Positions 45,056-53,310 of a stretch of 64,000 bases of DNA are shown piece after piece (position 1 is the stretch's first letter; every line of letters starts with the position of its first letter). Origin of the DNA: JANSWY01 sp965243755 (lineage in GTDB: Bacteria > Bacteroidota > Bacteroidia > Cytophagales > Cyclobacteriaceae); assembly GCA_965243755.1 (NCBI GenBank), contig CBDEVW010000003.1:1054001-1118000 (forward strand), in the 5' to 3' direction. Both the position numbers and the translations under genes were made by a program. The notes beneath the pieces are model-generated. The model did not search any database, was not told the DNA's origin, and saw only the letters and a list, made by a program, of their open reading frames with translations.

Positions 45056-45094
45056 AAAAAAAAGTCGCACCGCCTAATTTAGGACAGTGCGACT
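45056..45094 (-). terminator. Intrinsic terminator of mdh
   Basis: On the minus strand, AGTCGCAC (plus 45087-45094) pairs with GTGCGACT (plus 45063-45070); the interior can add CCTAA with TTAGG, and an eight-T run follows (plus A run 45056-45063). It lies 26 bp after the mdh stop. Confidence 0.9.
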
Positions 45095-45119
45095 GATTTG
45101 AAAAATCGTTCTCTAATTT

Positions 45120-46052
45120 TTAAACGGCCATACCATCCAATACGGTCATCACTTCACTTACGTGTTGCTTAGAAGTTTCCAATAATGCTTTTTCTTCATC
45201 AGTCAGATCAAGTTCAATGATCTTTTCGATTCCGTTTTTACCAAGAATTACCGGTGCACCAAGGTAGCAGTTGTTGATTCCATATTCGCCATCAAGTTGT
45301 ACACAAACAGGGAATACTCTTTTCTGGTCTCTCACAATAGCCTCTACCATCTGAGCAGCTGCTGAACCAGGCGCATACCACGCTGAAGTACCCATCAACT
45401 TCACTAACTCTCCACCACCGAATTTAGTTCTTTCAATGATTGCATCAAGCTCAGCTTTTCCGATTAGTTCAGTAACAGGAATACCCCCAACGGTAGTGTA
45501 TCTTGGAAGTGGCACCATCGTATCACCATGACCACCCATCAATACTGCCTGAATATCCTTAGGGGATACATTCAAAGCTTCTGCAAGGAAGGCTCTGTAT
45601 CTTGCGGTATCCAGAATACCTGCCATACCCATTACCTTCATTCTGTCATTTCCTGAAGTAAGGTGTGCCTGGTAGGTCATTACGTCCAAAGGATTAGAAA
45701 CAATGATGATGATGGCATCAGGAGAATGCTTTACAACATTTTCAGTTACCGACTTTACAATGCCAGCATTCGTTTGGATCAAATCGTCACGGGTCATTCC
45801 TGGTTTTCTTGGCAAACCAGAAGTAATTACCACAACATCAGAGTTAGCGGTCTTGGAGTAATCGTTGGTCGATCCTACTGTTCTTGAGTCGTAAAGATTG
45901 ATCGGCGACTTTTGCCAGATATCCAAAGCTTTTCCTTCTGCCACACCTTCTTTGATGTCCAACAAAACAATTTCATTAGCAATTTCTCTGTAAGCCAAAA
46001 CATCAGCGCAGGTTGCACCTACATTTCCGGCTCCAACAACGGTAACTTTCAT
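45120..46052 (-). CDS. mdh: Malate dehydrogenase
   Basis: 310 aa, of the lactate-dehydrogenase-like MDH type. NAD site VTVVGAGNVGATCADVLAYREIANEIVLLDI; substrate loop GLPRKPGMTRDDLIQTNAGIV with the Arg pair; IIIVSNPLDVMTYQAH; catalytic His in VLMGGHGDTMVPLPRYTTVGGIPV. It turns malate to oxaloacetate with NAD in the TCA cycle. Single gene with its own terminator. Confidence 0.96.
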   Translation of the reverse strand: MKVTVVGAGNVGATCADVLAYREIANEIVLLDIKEGVAEGKALDIWQKSPINLYDSRTVGSTNDYSKTANSDVVVITSGLPRKPGMTRDDLIQTNAGIVKSVTENVVKHSPDAIIIIVSNPLDVMTYQAHLTSGNDRMKVMGMAGILDTARYRAFLAEALNVSPKDIQAVLMGGHGDTMVPLPRYTTVGGIPVTELIGKAELDAIIERTKFGGGELVKLMGTSAWYAPGSAAAQMVEAIVRDQKRVFPVCVQLDGEYGINNCYLGAPVILGKNGIEKIIELDLTDEEKALLETSKQHVSEVMTVLDGMAV

Positions 46053-46156
46053 GCGTTTATATTTTTTATTTATGGTCAGACAAGCCTCATTATCAAGGCC
46101 TTTTTAATTGCCGCAAAGCTAATTCATAGAGCTAGTATAAGAAAGCAGAATGAAGA

Positions 46157-46687
46157 CTAATTCAATGGACTTTTGGCATAAACCATCCCCAAATCAAAAA
46201 ATCCAAAAGATGATTTATAAGCCTTAAATAAATTTTGCATGTATTCATCATGAACTTCGGCATAAGCACTCATCAACTTGGCCTTGATTTCAATGTGGTC
46301 ATCCATGATTTCCAAAAGATTGATTTGCGGGATTACGTATAACTCAGCATGTTCAGATATTACCAGGGCGGTGTATAATCTTTTAGTTTCCCGAATCAGT
46401 GCATTGGTACCAAACAAATTGCTACTTCGCACTATGTTCAGCTTTTCAAAATTCTCTTTCAGTTCAATGTTCAGTGACACAATTCCTGATTTGACCAGGT
46501 ACAGGGCATGGCTGGGGTCATTGGAAAAAAAGATCACCTCATTTTGTTTATAACTACGAGTGTACATATGAGGTACGATCAATGCCAACTCCTCATACGA
46601 TAACTTTTCAAACAACCGGTTCTTAGATAGGAAATTGAATAATTTGAGGTCCTTTTCTGTAAATGATTTTTTAAAGAGTTTAAGCAT
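46157..46687 (-). CDS. Cyclic-nucleotide-binding-domain protein without DNA-binding domain
   Basis: 176 aa. A cNMP-binding beta-barrel at about 15-130 (LFEKLSYEELALIVPHMYTRSYKQNEVIFFSNDPSHALYLVKSGIVSL), similar to Crp/Fnr N-domains, then one long helix and an unrelated tail (GMVYAKSPLN). The phosphate-binding cassette is poor: the usual GE...R pattern is replaced by NLFGTNALIRETK. No helix-turn-helix follows, so it is not a transcription factor by itself. The start overlaps tilS by 8 bp, so the two are co-translated. Confidence 0.82.
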   Translation of the reverse strand: MLKLFKKSFTEKDLKLFNFLSKNRLFEKLSYEELALIVPHMYTRSYKQNEVIFFSNDPSHALYLVKSGIVSLNIELKENFEKLNIVRSSNLFGTNALIRETKRLYTALVISEHAELYVIPQINLLEIMDDHIEIKAKLMSAYAEVHDEYMQNLFKAYKSSFGFFDLGMVYAKSPLN

Positions 46688-48005
46688 CTGGCCTTAGGAT
46701 TTTGAGTCGGTAAACCCTTTTTGTTTGGGGTGTTATTTTAAATTGATCATCAATACGCAATCCAATTAACCATACAATCTGATCATTGGAAGTCAATATG
46801 CGTACCCGTTTTTTCAAGTTTACTGGAATTTTCTGGTCAATCATAAAATCGCTGACCTTTTTTTTACCCTTCATACCAAGAGGCTGAAACCGATCCCCCT
46901 CCTGCCAGGACCTGATTACCAGAGGGAATTTTAATTTTGCATAATCCAGGTATGCGTAATCAGCGCTGGGTAATATCTCTAGTGAATCTTTATCACATTG
47001 CTTCACTTCCAAGTGAATGCCATGATCGTCGATCAACTGTTCGTCACCATTGATTAAAACGTCTTTATAATGGACATCTCTGGTTGTGATGACCAACTGG
47101 TCCCGATCTTTAACCAACCAATACTGTTCAGAATAGTAACTTCCCCCACTCAGTTCTCCTCCATCGAAAAGCTCACGTGATTGTTTGTAATTAAATCCAT
47201 AAGTTTTCAGCAACTCAGCGATCAATGGCACATCTGTATGGTCTCTCACCCAGGTAGTATTAATCGCAACATGAGTTGGATACGCTGCAACATACCTGCT
47301 CCTCAATTCCTCGATATGCTGTTCAAATACTTTTTCAACCGCTCGTAACCTTTCCGCTGTTTCACTAAAAGTCTGCTCTATTGATTGATTGATTTTTTGC
47401 TTTAATGGCGGAATGACCTGATGTCTGATGAAATTTCTTTGATATTTGATTGATCGGTTGGAAGCATCCTCCCGCCATTTCAGTGATTGTTCTTGCGCAT
47501 AGCTTAATATCTGATCTTTCGTAGCAAACAATAGAGGCCTGATCACATCCTCAGATTGGGGTAAAATTCCTTTTAGTCCTGAGATTCCCGTCCCTTTTGC
47601 AAGATTGAATAGTGCTGTTTCTAATGAATCATTTAGATGATGAGCAGTGGCGATAAAATGCGCATTTTGATCGCTTTTCATTGCTCTCAGCCAGTTATAC
47701 CTGAGCTCCCTTGCAGCCATCTGTATGGAAACCCCATGATCCCTGGAATAACTAAAAGTATCGAAGGAAGTCGAATGAAAATCCACACCCAATTGACTGG
47801 CCAACTCCCTCACAAAAACCTCATCCTGATCTGATGCTTCTCCCCTCAATTTAAAATTGCAATGAGCCATGACGAAGTTGAGGCCTGTCTTATGAAATAA
47901 ATCAACCATGCAAACAGAATCTACTCCGCCACTAACCGCCAGCAGGACCTTTTGATCATTTAAACCCAATTCTTTGGTGATAAATTTCCTAAATCCTTCA
48001 ATCAT
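46680..48005 (-). CDS. tilS: tRNA(Ile)-lysidine synthase
   Basis: 441 aa. PP-loop ATPase with KVLLAVSGGVDSVCMVDLF at the N-terminus, AHCNFKLRGEASDQDE and ATAHHLNDSLETALFNLAKGTGISGLKGI, which are the ATP and metal-site motifs. C-terminal TilS substrate domains (VIRSWQEGDRFQPLGMKGKKKVSDFMIDQKIP). It modifies the wobble C34 of tRNA(Ile2) to lysidine so that AUA is read. Essential in most bacteria. Divergent from the OstA-like gene. Confidence 0.95.
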   Translation of the reverse strand: MIEGFRKFITKELGLNDQKVLLAVSGGVDSVCMVDLFHKTGLNFVMAHCNFKLRGEASDQDEVFVRELASQLGVDFHSTSFDTFSYSRDHGVSIQMAARELRYNWLRAMKSDQNAHFIATAHHLNDSLETALFNLAKGTGISGLKGILPQSEDVIRPLLFATKDQILSYAQEQSLKWREDASNRSIKYQRNFIRHQVIPPLKQKINQSIEQTFSETAERLRAVEKVFEQHIEELRSRYVAAYPTHVAINTTWVRDHTDVPLIAELLKTYGFNYKQSRELFDGGELSGGSYYSEQYWLVKDRDQLVITTRDVHYKDVLINGDEQLIDDHGIHLEVKQCDKDSLEILPSADYAYLDYAKLKFPLVIRSWQEGDRFQPLGMKGKKKVSDFMIDQKIPVNLKKRVRILTSNDQIVWLIGLRIDDQFKITPQTKRVYRLKILRPDA

Positions 48006-48071
48006 AGTAGTAAAAATAATTCATCCTTTATCACAAACAGAAAAAAATGCGTTAGGGAAACGTAATTCATT

Positions 48072-48079
48072 TAGTTTTG
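48072..48079 (+). promoter_or_regulatory. Candidate -7 box for the OstA-like gene
   Basis: TAGTTTTG matches TAnnTTTG, 20 bp before the ATG at 48100. No clear -33 TTG was found. Confidence 0.4.
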
Positions 48080-48099
48080 CTATTGTGAAAGTTAAAAAT

Positions 48100-49728
48100 A
48101 TGTACAGAATAATGGTATATAGAGTTTTATCTGGCTGTTTGATTTTATTTGGTCTCGCCACTCAAACGGTGGATGCACAGAAAATTAAATATACCGCTGA
48201 AGGCAAAATGATCTCCGGAACCGAAGGGGACAAAAAGATTACCAAACTCATAGAAAAAGTTACTTTCACTCAAAAGAACACGGTTGTTTATTGTGACTCG
48301 GCTATTTTCTACAAAAAGGAAAACCTGATGGAGGCATTTGGTCACGTTAGAATTGAAGATGGTGATTCAGTGACCATTACAGCTGAGTTACTCACTTACG
48401 ATGGAAATGCCCGAAAAGCTGAGCTTCGAAACAACGTAGTTTATGCTTCAGGAAAAAAAAGACTTTATACTGACAACCTGAATTACAATCTGGAAACGAA
48501 AGTTGCTGATTTTTTTGACGGTGGTAAACTAACCGATGAAAGCAATACCCTTACCAGTACTACCGGCATCTATTTTAGCCGGGTAGATCAGGCCAATTTT
48601 TTCACCGATGTGTTTCTTAAGGCCAGAACGTTCACGATGGATACAGATACCCTCCGCTACAATACCGCGACAAAAGTTGCTGTAACAGAGGGACATACAG
48701 TTATTCTTACAGATAAAGGTGAAGAAATTATCAGCAAGGGAGGTGTTTATCGCACAGTACATGAACAGATAGACCTGGTGGATGGTAAAGTTGAAACCTT
48801 ACATTATTTCCTTGAGGGAGATGAATTATATTATGATGATTTCCGCAAATACAACCGGGCCATTGGGAATGTACTATTGATCGCCAAGGAAAAAGATGTA
48901 ATCATTTCCGGAGAGGAAGGGTATTATGACAAAGCAAAAGGTCTCAGCAAAGTATTTGGTAACCCGGTGATGAAAAAGATCATGAAAACTGACACTTTCT
49001 ACCTCAGCGCCGATACCCTGGTGGCCATTGATTCCGATTATGATAGTGCCAACAGAATTCTGGCATATCACAATGTGAAGCTGTTCAAAAGTAATCTACA
49101 GGGCCTTTCTGACTCCCTGGCCTATTTTAGAGCAGATTCACTGATTTATTTATATACGAACCCCATCCTTTGGACCAGTAACAACCAGATAGAAGGCGAT
49201 ACGATTAGCCTAAAGATCAGAAATCAGGAGTTGGACAAAATGAACCTTTACAGAAACTCATTCCTGGTTTCACAAGACACGTTATTGCAGTTCAACCAGG
49301 TGAAAGGAAGAAATATGGTTGCAACCTTTAAAGAAAAAAACATCAAGACCATTGAAGTGACCGGAAACGGTGAAAGCCTGTACTATGCACTAACTCCAGA
49401 CAAAACTGCCATGTTAGCCATCAACAGGGTTCTTTGCAGCAATATGATGATCAGGTTTCGTGGCAAAACACTTTCCAACATCTCATTTTACAAACAACCA
49501 GAAGGAAAAACAATTCCTCCGCATGAATTAACAGAAGGTGACAAAACACTGGAAGGTTTCTTATGGAGGGGTAAAGAAAAGCCAACATTATCCCAGGTAT
49601 TGAATCGTTCCTCTGCTGAGGATTTACCAGACAAAGAACTGCCTGAGAAAAAACCAGCCAATATTCGGATTAAAAATGAGATCATTGAGGTCACCAACCA
49701 ACAAACAGGTGAGGAAGAAGAAAACTAA
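48100..49728 (+). CDS. OstA/LptA-like envelope protein
   Basis: 542 aa from the ATG at 48100, where a signal peptide begins (MYRIMVYRVLSGCLILFGLATQTVDAQ). The longer open frame from 47974 overlaps tilS on the other strand and is rejected. The protein is a chain of OstA-type beta-strands (VVYCDSAIFYKKENLMEAFGHV, DGDSVTITAELLTYDGNARKAELRNNVVY, KRLYTDNLNYNLETKVADFFDGGKL), as in LptA and the N-part of LptD, which carry lipopolysaccharide across the periplasm. Its length is well above LptA and without the LptD barrel, a form found in Bacteroidota. Followed 106 bp later by bamD. Confidence 0.85.
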   Translation: MYRIMVYRVLSGCLILFGLATQTVDAQKIKYTAEGKMISGTEGDKKITKLIEKVTFTQKNTVVYCDSAIFYKKENLMEAFGHVRIEDGDSVTITAELLTYDGNARKAELRNNVVYASGKKRLYTDNLNYNLETKVADFFDGGKLTDESNTLTSTTGIYFSRVDQANFFTDVFLKARTFTMDTDTLRYNTATKVAVTEGHTVILTDKGEEIISKGGVYRTVHEQIDLVDGKVETLHYFLEGDELYYDDFRKYNRAIGNVLLIAKEKDVIISGEEGYYDKAKGLSKVFGNPVMKKIMKTDTFYLSADTLVAIDSDYDSANRILAYHNVKLFKSNLQGLSDSLAYFRADSLIYLYTNPILWTSNNQIEGDTISLKIRNQELDKMNLYRNSFLVSQDTLLQFNQVKGRNMVATFKEKNIKTIEVTGNGESLYYALTPDKTAMLAINRVLCSNMMIRFRGKTLSNISFYKQPEGKTIPPHELTEGDKTLEGFLWRGKEKPTLSQVLNRSSAEDLPDKELPEKKPANIRIKNEIIEVTNQQTGEEEEN

Positions 49729-49819
49729 TTGTAATTGATGCAACTTTTTTTACTGATCCTTCATTTAGAGAGAAAAGAATTCAGCTATAGATTAGGTCAA
49801 TTATATTCAGGTAATTAAC

Positions 49820-49827
49820 TATATTTG
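49820..49827 (+). promoter_or_regulatory. Candidate -7 box for the bamD operon
   Basis: TATATTTG is an exact match to TAnnTTTG, 7 bp before the ATG of bamD, which would give a very short leader. Confidence 0.5.
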
Positions 49828-49834
49828 CACCCTT

Positions 49835-50650
49835 ATGTCAAAATCCAGGTATTCCAACATAATTTTATTGCTCCTAGTTACCGCTGTGATTACGTCTTGC
49901 AGTGAGTTTAGAAAAGTGCAAAAAAGCAATGACTGGCAGGTGAAATATGATGCTGCATATGAATACTATAAGGACAAAGACTACTATAAAGCGATTACAC
50001 TGTACGAAGAAATTCTACCGATTATTCGTGGAAAAAAGGTAGCTGAGGAAGCCAATTTCTATTATGCTTATGCTCATTTTCATGACAAGCAATACATATT
50101 AAGCGCGCATTATTTCAAACAATTTTTCGAAGTGTACTCCAGAAGTGATTATGCCATGGAAGCACAGTACATGTATGCATATTCTCTTTATATGCAATCT
50201 CCAATTTCATCCCTGGATCAATCATCTACTTATGAATCGATTGCTGCAATGCAGACATTCCTCAACAAGTATCCTTACAGCGAATACGCAAAGAACGCAA
50301 ACGAGATTATCGACAAACTGCAGGTAAAGCTGGAAACCAAGGCAGCTAACAACGCAAGACAATACCATACATTAAGAAGATATAAATCCGCATTGGTGGC
50401 TTTCAAAAACTTCAAAACGGATTATCCAGACTCCAAATATCTTGAAGAAATATGCTTTCTTGAAATAGATGCGCAATTTCAACTTGCGAAGCAAAGTGTC
50501 GTATCTAAACAACAGGAAAGATATCAGAATACAGTTGACCTGTATCTGAAATTTATAGATAAGTACGAAAACAGCAAGTACCTCAAAGAAGCAGAAAATC
50601 ACTATGAGGCATCTGTTGAAGCATTAAGAAAATTCAAAACAAATAATTAA
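49835..50650 (+). CDS. bamD: Outer-membrane protein assembly lipoprotein
   Basis: 271 aa. Lipobox MSKSRYSNIILLLLVTAVITSC (Cys22), then five TPR-like units (VKYDAAYEYYKDKDYYKAITLYEEILP, ANFYYAYAHFHDKQYILSAHYF, YMYAYSLYMQSP, ALVAFKNFKTDYPDSKYLEEI) that form the BamD fold. With BamA it inserts beta-barrel proteins in the outer membrane. First gene of a run that continues with rpoZ, coaBC, DUF4835, a small ORF and recN, all with gaps of a few bases or overlaps. Confidence 0.93.
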   Translation: MSKSRYSNIILLLLVTAVITSCSEFRKVQKSNDWQVKYDAAYEYYKDKDYYKAITLYEEILPIIRGKKVAEEANFYYAYAHFHDKQYILSAHYFKQFFEVYSRSDYAMEAQYMYAYSLYMQSPISSLDQSSTYESIAAMQTFLNKYPYSEYAKNANEIIDKLQVKLETKAANNARQYHTLRRYKSALVAFKNFKTDYPDSKYLEEICFLEIDAQFQLAKQSVVSKQQERYQNTVDLYLKFIDKYENSKYLKEAENHYEASVEALRKFKTNN

Positions 50651-50656
50651 TATCAA

Positions 50657-50968
50657 ATGGCACAAGCGTCAATTGTAACCAGAGATCTTGAGAAAATCGC
50701 AGAACCTACAGGCAATGTATATGAAAGCCTGGTGATCGTAGGAAAGAGAGCCAGACAAATCTCAGCTGATCTTAAAGAAGAATTAAACTCCAAACTTGCG
50801 GAATTTGCTTCTTCTGTGGACAACCTTGAAGAGATTTTTGAGAACAGAGAGCAAATTGAGATTTCTAAGTTTTACGAGAGAATGCCAAAACCTTCTGCTA
50901 CAGCAATGGAAGAATTTTTGGAAGACAAAGTAATGTTCAGGAAACCTGAAGAAGAGGAAGAAAATTAA
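50657..50968 (+). CDS. rpoZ: RNA polymerase omega subunit, Bacteroidota type
   Basis: 103 aa. The core (about 12-60, KIAEPTGNVYESLVIVGKRARQI) has the Rpb6/omega helix that latches onto the beta' tail. A longer C-terminal part with acidic residues is typical of the Bacteroidota form, which is often overlooked or annotated as hypothetical. Six bp after bamD and 13 bp before coaBC, the order usual in this phylum. Confidence 0.88.
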   Translation: MAQASIVTRDLEKIAEPTGNVYESLVIVGKRARQISADLKEELNSKLAEFASSVDNLEEIFENREQIEISKFYERMPKPSATAMEEFLEDKVMFRKPEEEEEN

Positions 50969-50981
50969 TTAATTTGCTCCC

Positions 50982-52196
50982 ATGCTGAATGGGAAAAAAA
51001 TATTACTGGGTGTATGCGGCTCCATTGCCGCATACAAATCCGCTCATCTCATAAGACTGCTGGTCAAAGCAGGTGCTGAAGTCAGGGTTATCATGACTGA
51101 ATCAGCCAAAACATTTATTACTCCCCTTACACTTTCAACGTTATCAAAGTGTCCGGTGCTTTCTTCATTTGAAAAAGGTGATACCGGAGAATGGAACAAT
51201 CATGTGGAACTAGGTCTCTGGGCAGACCTTATGGTAATCGCGCCAATTAGTGCCAATACACTTGCCAAAATGGCCAATGGCCTCTGTGACAACCTCCTCC
51301 TGGCTACCTATCTTTCAGCCAGATGCCCCGTAATGATTGCTCCAGCCATGGATTTGGACATGTATCGGCATCCTGCTGTGCTCAACAACCTTGGCATCCT
51401 AAAGAAATTTGGAAACATTATCCTTGATGCTGAATCAGGGGAACTTGCCAGTGGTTTGCATGGACAAGGTAGAATGGCAGAGCCAGAACATATAGAAAAA
51501 GCAATCGCTGAGCATTTTCAATCCCTGTCGCCTAATTTAGGCACACTAAAAGGCAAAAAAGTATTGATCACTTCAGGCCCAACTTACGAAGCGATTGACC
51601 CTGTGAGGTTCATAGGAAATCATTCTACAGGCAAAATGGGACACGCATTGGCAAAAGCGTTTACTGAAGCCGGATGTCAGGTGCAATTGATCAGCGGGCC
51701 AACAAAAAATGGCCAGCATACAGAGCAACAATATAGCATTGCCAATGTCACCAGTGCTGAAGAAATGTATCAATCCACATTGAAGTATTATACAGAGGTG
51801 GACATTGCGATTTTCGCAGCAGCAGTAGCAGATTATAAACCTGCGGAAGTGGCTCCTCAGAAAATAAAAAAGAATGATGAGGAGATGATACTGAAGCTGG
51901 TGAAAAATAAGGACATAGCCTTTGAAATGGGACAAATTAAAACCACTCAATTCAATGTTGGTTTTGCACTGGAAACTGAGAATGAAGCTGATAATGCACT
52001 TCAAAAACTTAAAAAGAAAAACTTCGACCTCATAGTGCTCAACTCCCTGAATGACCAGGGTGCCGGATTTGCTCATGAGACCAATAAAGTAACGATCATT
52101 GGGAGAGACAATAAACCAAAAGAATTTGGGTTAAAATCAAAACTGGAGGTAGCTAAAGACATTGTGAATGAAATTGCGAGCGCTTTTGAAAAATAA
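50982..52196 (+). CDS. coaBC: Bifunctional phosphopantothenoylcysteine synthetase/decarboxylase
   Basis: 404 aa. The N-terminal CoaC flavoprotein domain (LLGVCGSIAAYKSAHLIRLLVKAG, LGLWADLMVIAPISANTLAKMANGLCDNLL, PAMDLDMYRHPA) decarboxylates. The C-terminal CoaB domain (KVLITSGPTYEAIDPVRFIGNHSTGKMGHALAKAF, AAVADYKPAEVAPQKIKK, VLNSLNDQGAGFAHETNKVTII) joins cysteine to phosphopantothenate. Together they make 4'-phosphopantetheine for coenzyme A. The 3' end overlaps the DUF4835 gene by 29 bp. Confidence 0.96.
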   Translation: MLNGKKILLGVCGSIAAYKSAHLIRLLVKAGAEVRVIMTESAKTFITPLTLSTLSKCPVLSSFEKGDTGEWNNHVELGLWADLMVIAPISANTLAKMANGLCDNLLLATYLSARCPVMIAPAMDLDMYRHPAVLNNLGILKKFGNIILDAESGELASGLHGQGRMAEPEHIEKAIAEHFQSLSPNLGTLKGKKVLITSGPTYEAIDPVRFIGNHSTGKMGHALAKAFTEAGCQVQLISGPTKNGQHTEQQYSIANVTSAEEMYQSTLKYYTEVDIAIFAAAVADYKPAEVAPQKIKKNDEEMILKLVKNKDIAFEMGQIKTTQFNVGFALETENEADNALQKLKKKNFDLIVLNSLNDQGAGFAHETNKVTIIGRDNKPKEFGLKSKLEVAKDIVNEIASAFEK

Positions 52197-53082
52197 ACTA
52201 ATCTTATTTTTAATATATCTGAGTTCGTCCGCTTCACTTGCACAGGAACTGGACTGTAGAGTAGTGGTAAATTCGGATAGGGTTCAAACATTAGAGAGAA
52301 GGATCTTTGATGACATGGAGACCTCCTTTGCTGAATTTTTTAATGCCAGAACCTGGACTGATGACACCTTTGAAGAAGAGGAAAGAATCAAGTGCAATCT
52401 GATCATTAATGTGCAGGAAATTCCATCAATTGGGACATTTAAAGCGACTGTTCAAGTAGTTTCTGCCAGACCTGTGTACGGCTCCAATTATGAAACCGTA
52501 GTATTCAATTTTGCCGATCGAGACTGGACATTTGAATATGTTGAAGGACAGCCATTGATATTCAATGAAAACACATTTAATAACAATATTACCTCCTTAT
52601 TAGGTTACTATGCTTACATGATCATTGGATATGACTATGATACCTTCAGCCCAAAAGGAGGTGATGTTTATTTCCAAAAAGCCTGGCAGGTAGTCACCAG
52701 CGCTCAGCAATCAGGCTATCCCGGATGGGAACAATTTAACAGTACCAGAAATAGATATTGGCTTGCCGAAAACCTGATCAGTCCTCAACTGCAGGCAGTG
52801 CGTGATCTTCAATACAACTATCACCGAAAAGGATTAGACATTATGGCTGAACAACCAGACGAAGCACGCAAAGTAATCGCGCAATCACTGGCTGGTTTGA
52901 AGACTGCCAATGGTGCTCGTCCTCGCTCCATCGTCACAATGAGTTTTTTGGATTCGAAGACAACCGAAATTACCAGTATGTTTTCTGAAGGAGAATTAAG
53001 CATACGCAGAAATGTTTACAATACATTGATCAACATTGACCCAAGCATTAGCGAAAAAATTAAACCAATCATTGGCCAGTAA
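52168..53082 (+). CDS. DUF4835 family exported protein
   Basis: 304 aa with a signal peptide (MKLRALLKNKLILFLIYLSSSASLAQ) and the family's opening motif ELDCRVVVNSDRVQTLERRIFDDMETSFAEFFNARTW. This matches DUF4835, a Bacteroidota periplasmic family of unknown function always near coaBC and recN. The ATG overlaps the coaBC end by 29 bp; the overlap is real because the signal peptide would otherwise be lost. Confidence 0.9.
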   Translation: MKLRALLKNKLILFLIYLSSSASLAQELDCRVVVNSDRVQTLERRIFDDMETSFAEFFNARTWTDDTFEEEERIKCNLIINVQEIPSIGTFKATVQVVSARPVYGSNYETVVFNFADRDWTFEYVEGQPLIFNENTFNNNITSLLGYYAYMIIGYDYDTFSPKGGDVYFQKAWQVVTSAQQSGYPGWEQFNSTRNRYWLAENLISPQLQAVRDLQYNYHRKGLDIMAEQPDEARKVIAQSLAGLKTANGARPRSIVTMSFLDSKTTEITSMFSEGELSIRRNVYNTLINIDPSISEKIKPIIGQ

Positions 53083-53303
53083 TGTCGAAGCGACAAATAA
53101 GAATTAAGCGAAATCAAATCCTGAAAAGGAAAGATGATTTAATCGATCAGTATTTTTCAGTGGTCACTTTGGATAAAAGAAGTTACTTTCTCAAGGCAAT
53201 TCAAATCGATCACACTAATTTTGAGGGCATTGATATGAGAAGGAACAAACATACCATCCCATTCATGCAAATTGACGAAATCATTCTAGAACAGTCTGTG
53301 TAG
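53082..53303 (+). CDS. Small basic protein of unknown function
   Basis: 73 aa, basic at the N-terminus (MSKRQIRIKRNQILKRKDD), then a possible small beta-barrel (FSVVTLDKRSYFLKAIQIDHTNFEGIDMRRNKHTIPFMQIDEII) that is Sm/PilZ-like in pattern only. The ATG overlaps the DUF4835 stop by one base (TAATG) and recN starts 7 bp after the end, so the frame is clearly translated as part of the operon. No family is recognised. Confidence 0.75.
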   Translation: MSKRQIRIKRNQILKRKDDLIDQYFSVVTLDKRSYFLKAIQIDHTNFEGIDMRRNKHTIPFMQIDEIILEQSV

Positions 53304-53310
53304 TGAACAA

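Noticed and set aside
47974..48099. 42-residue extension of the OstA-like protein overlapping tilS
   Set aside because: It is antisense to the tilS start, and the signal peptide begins at 48100.
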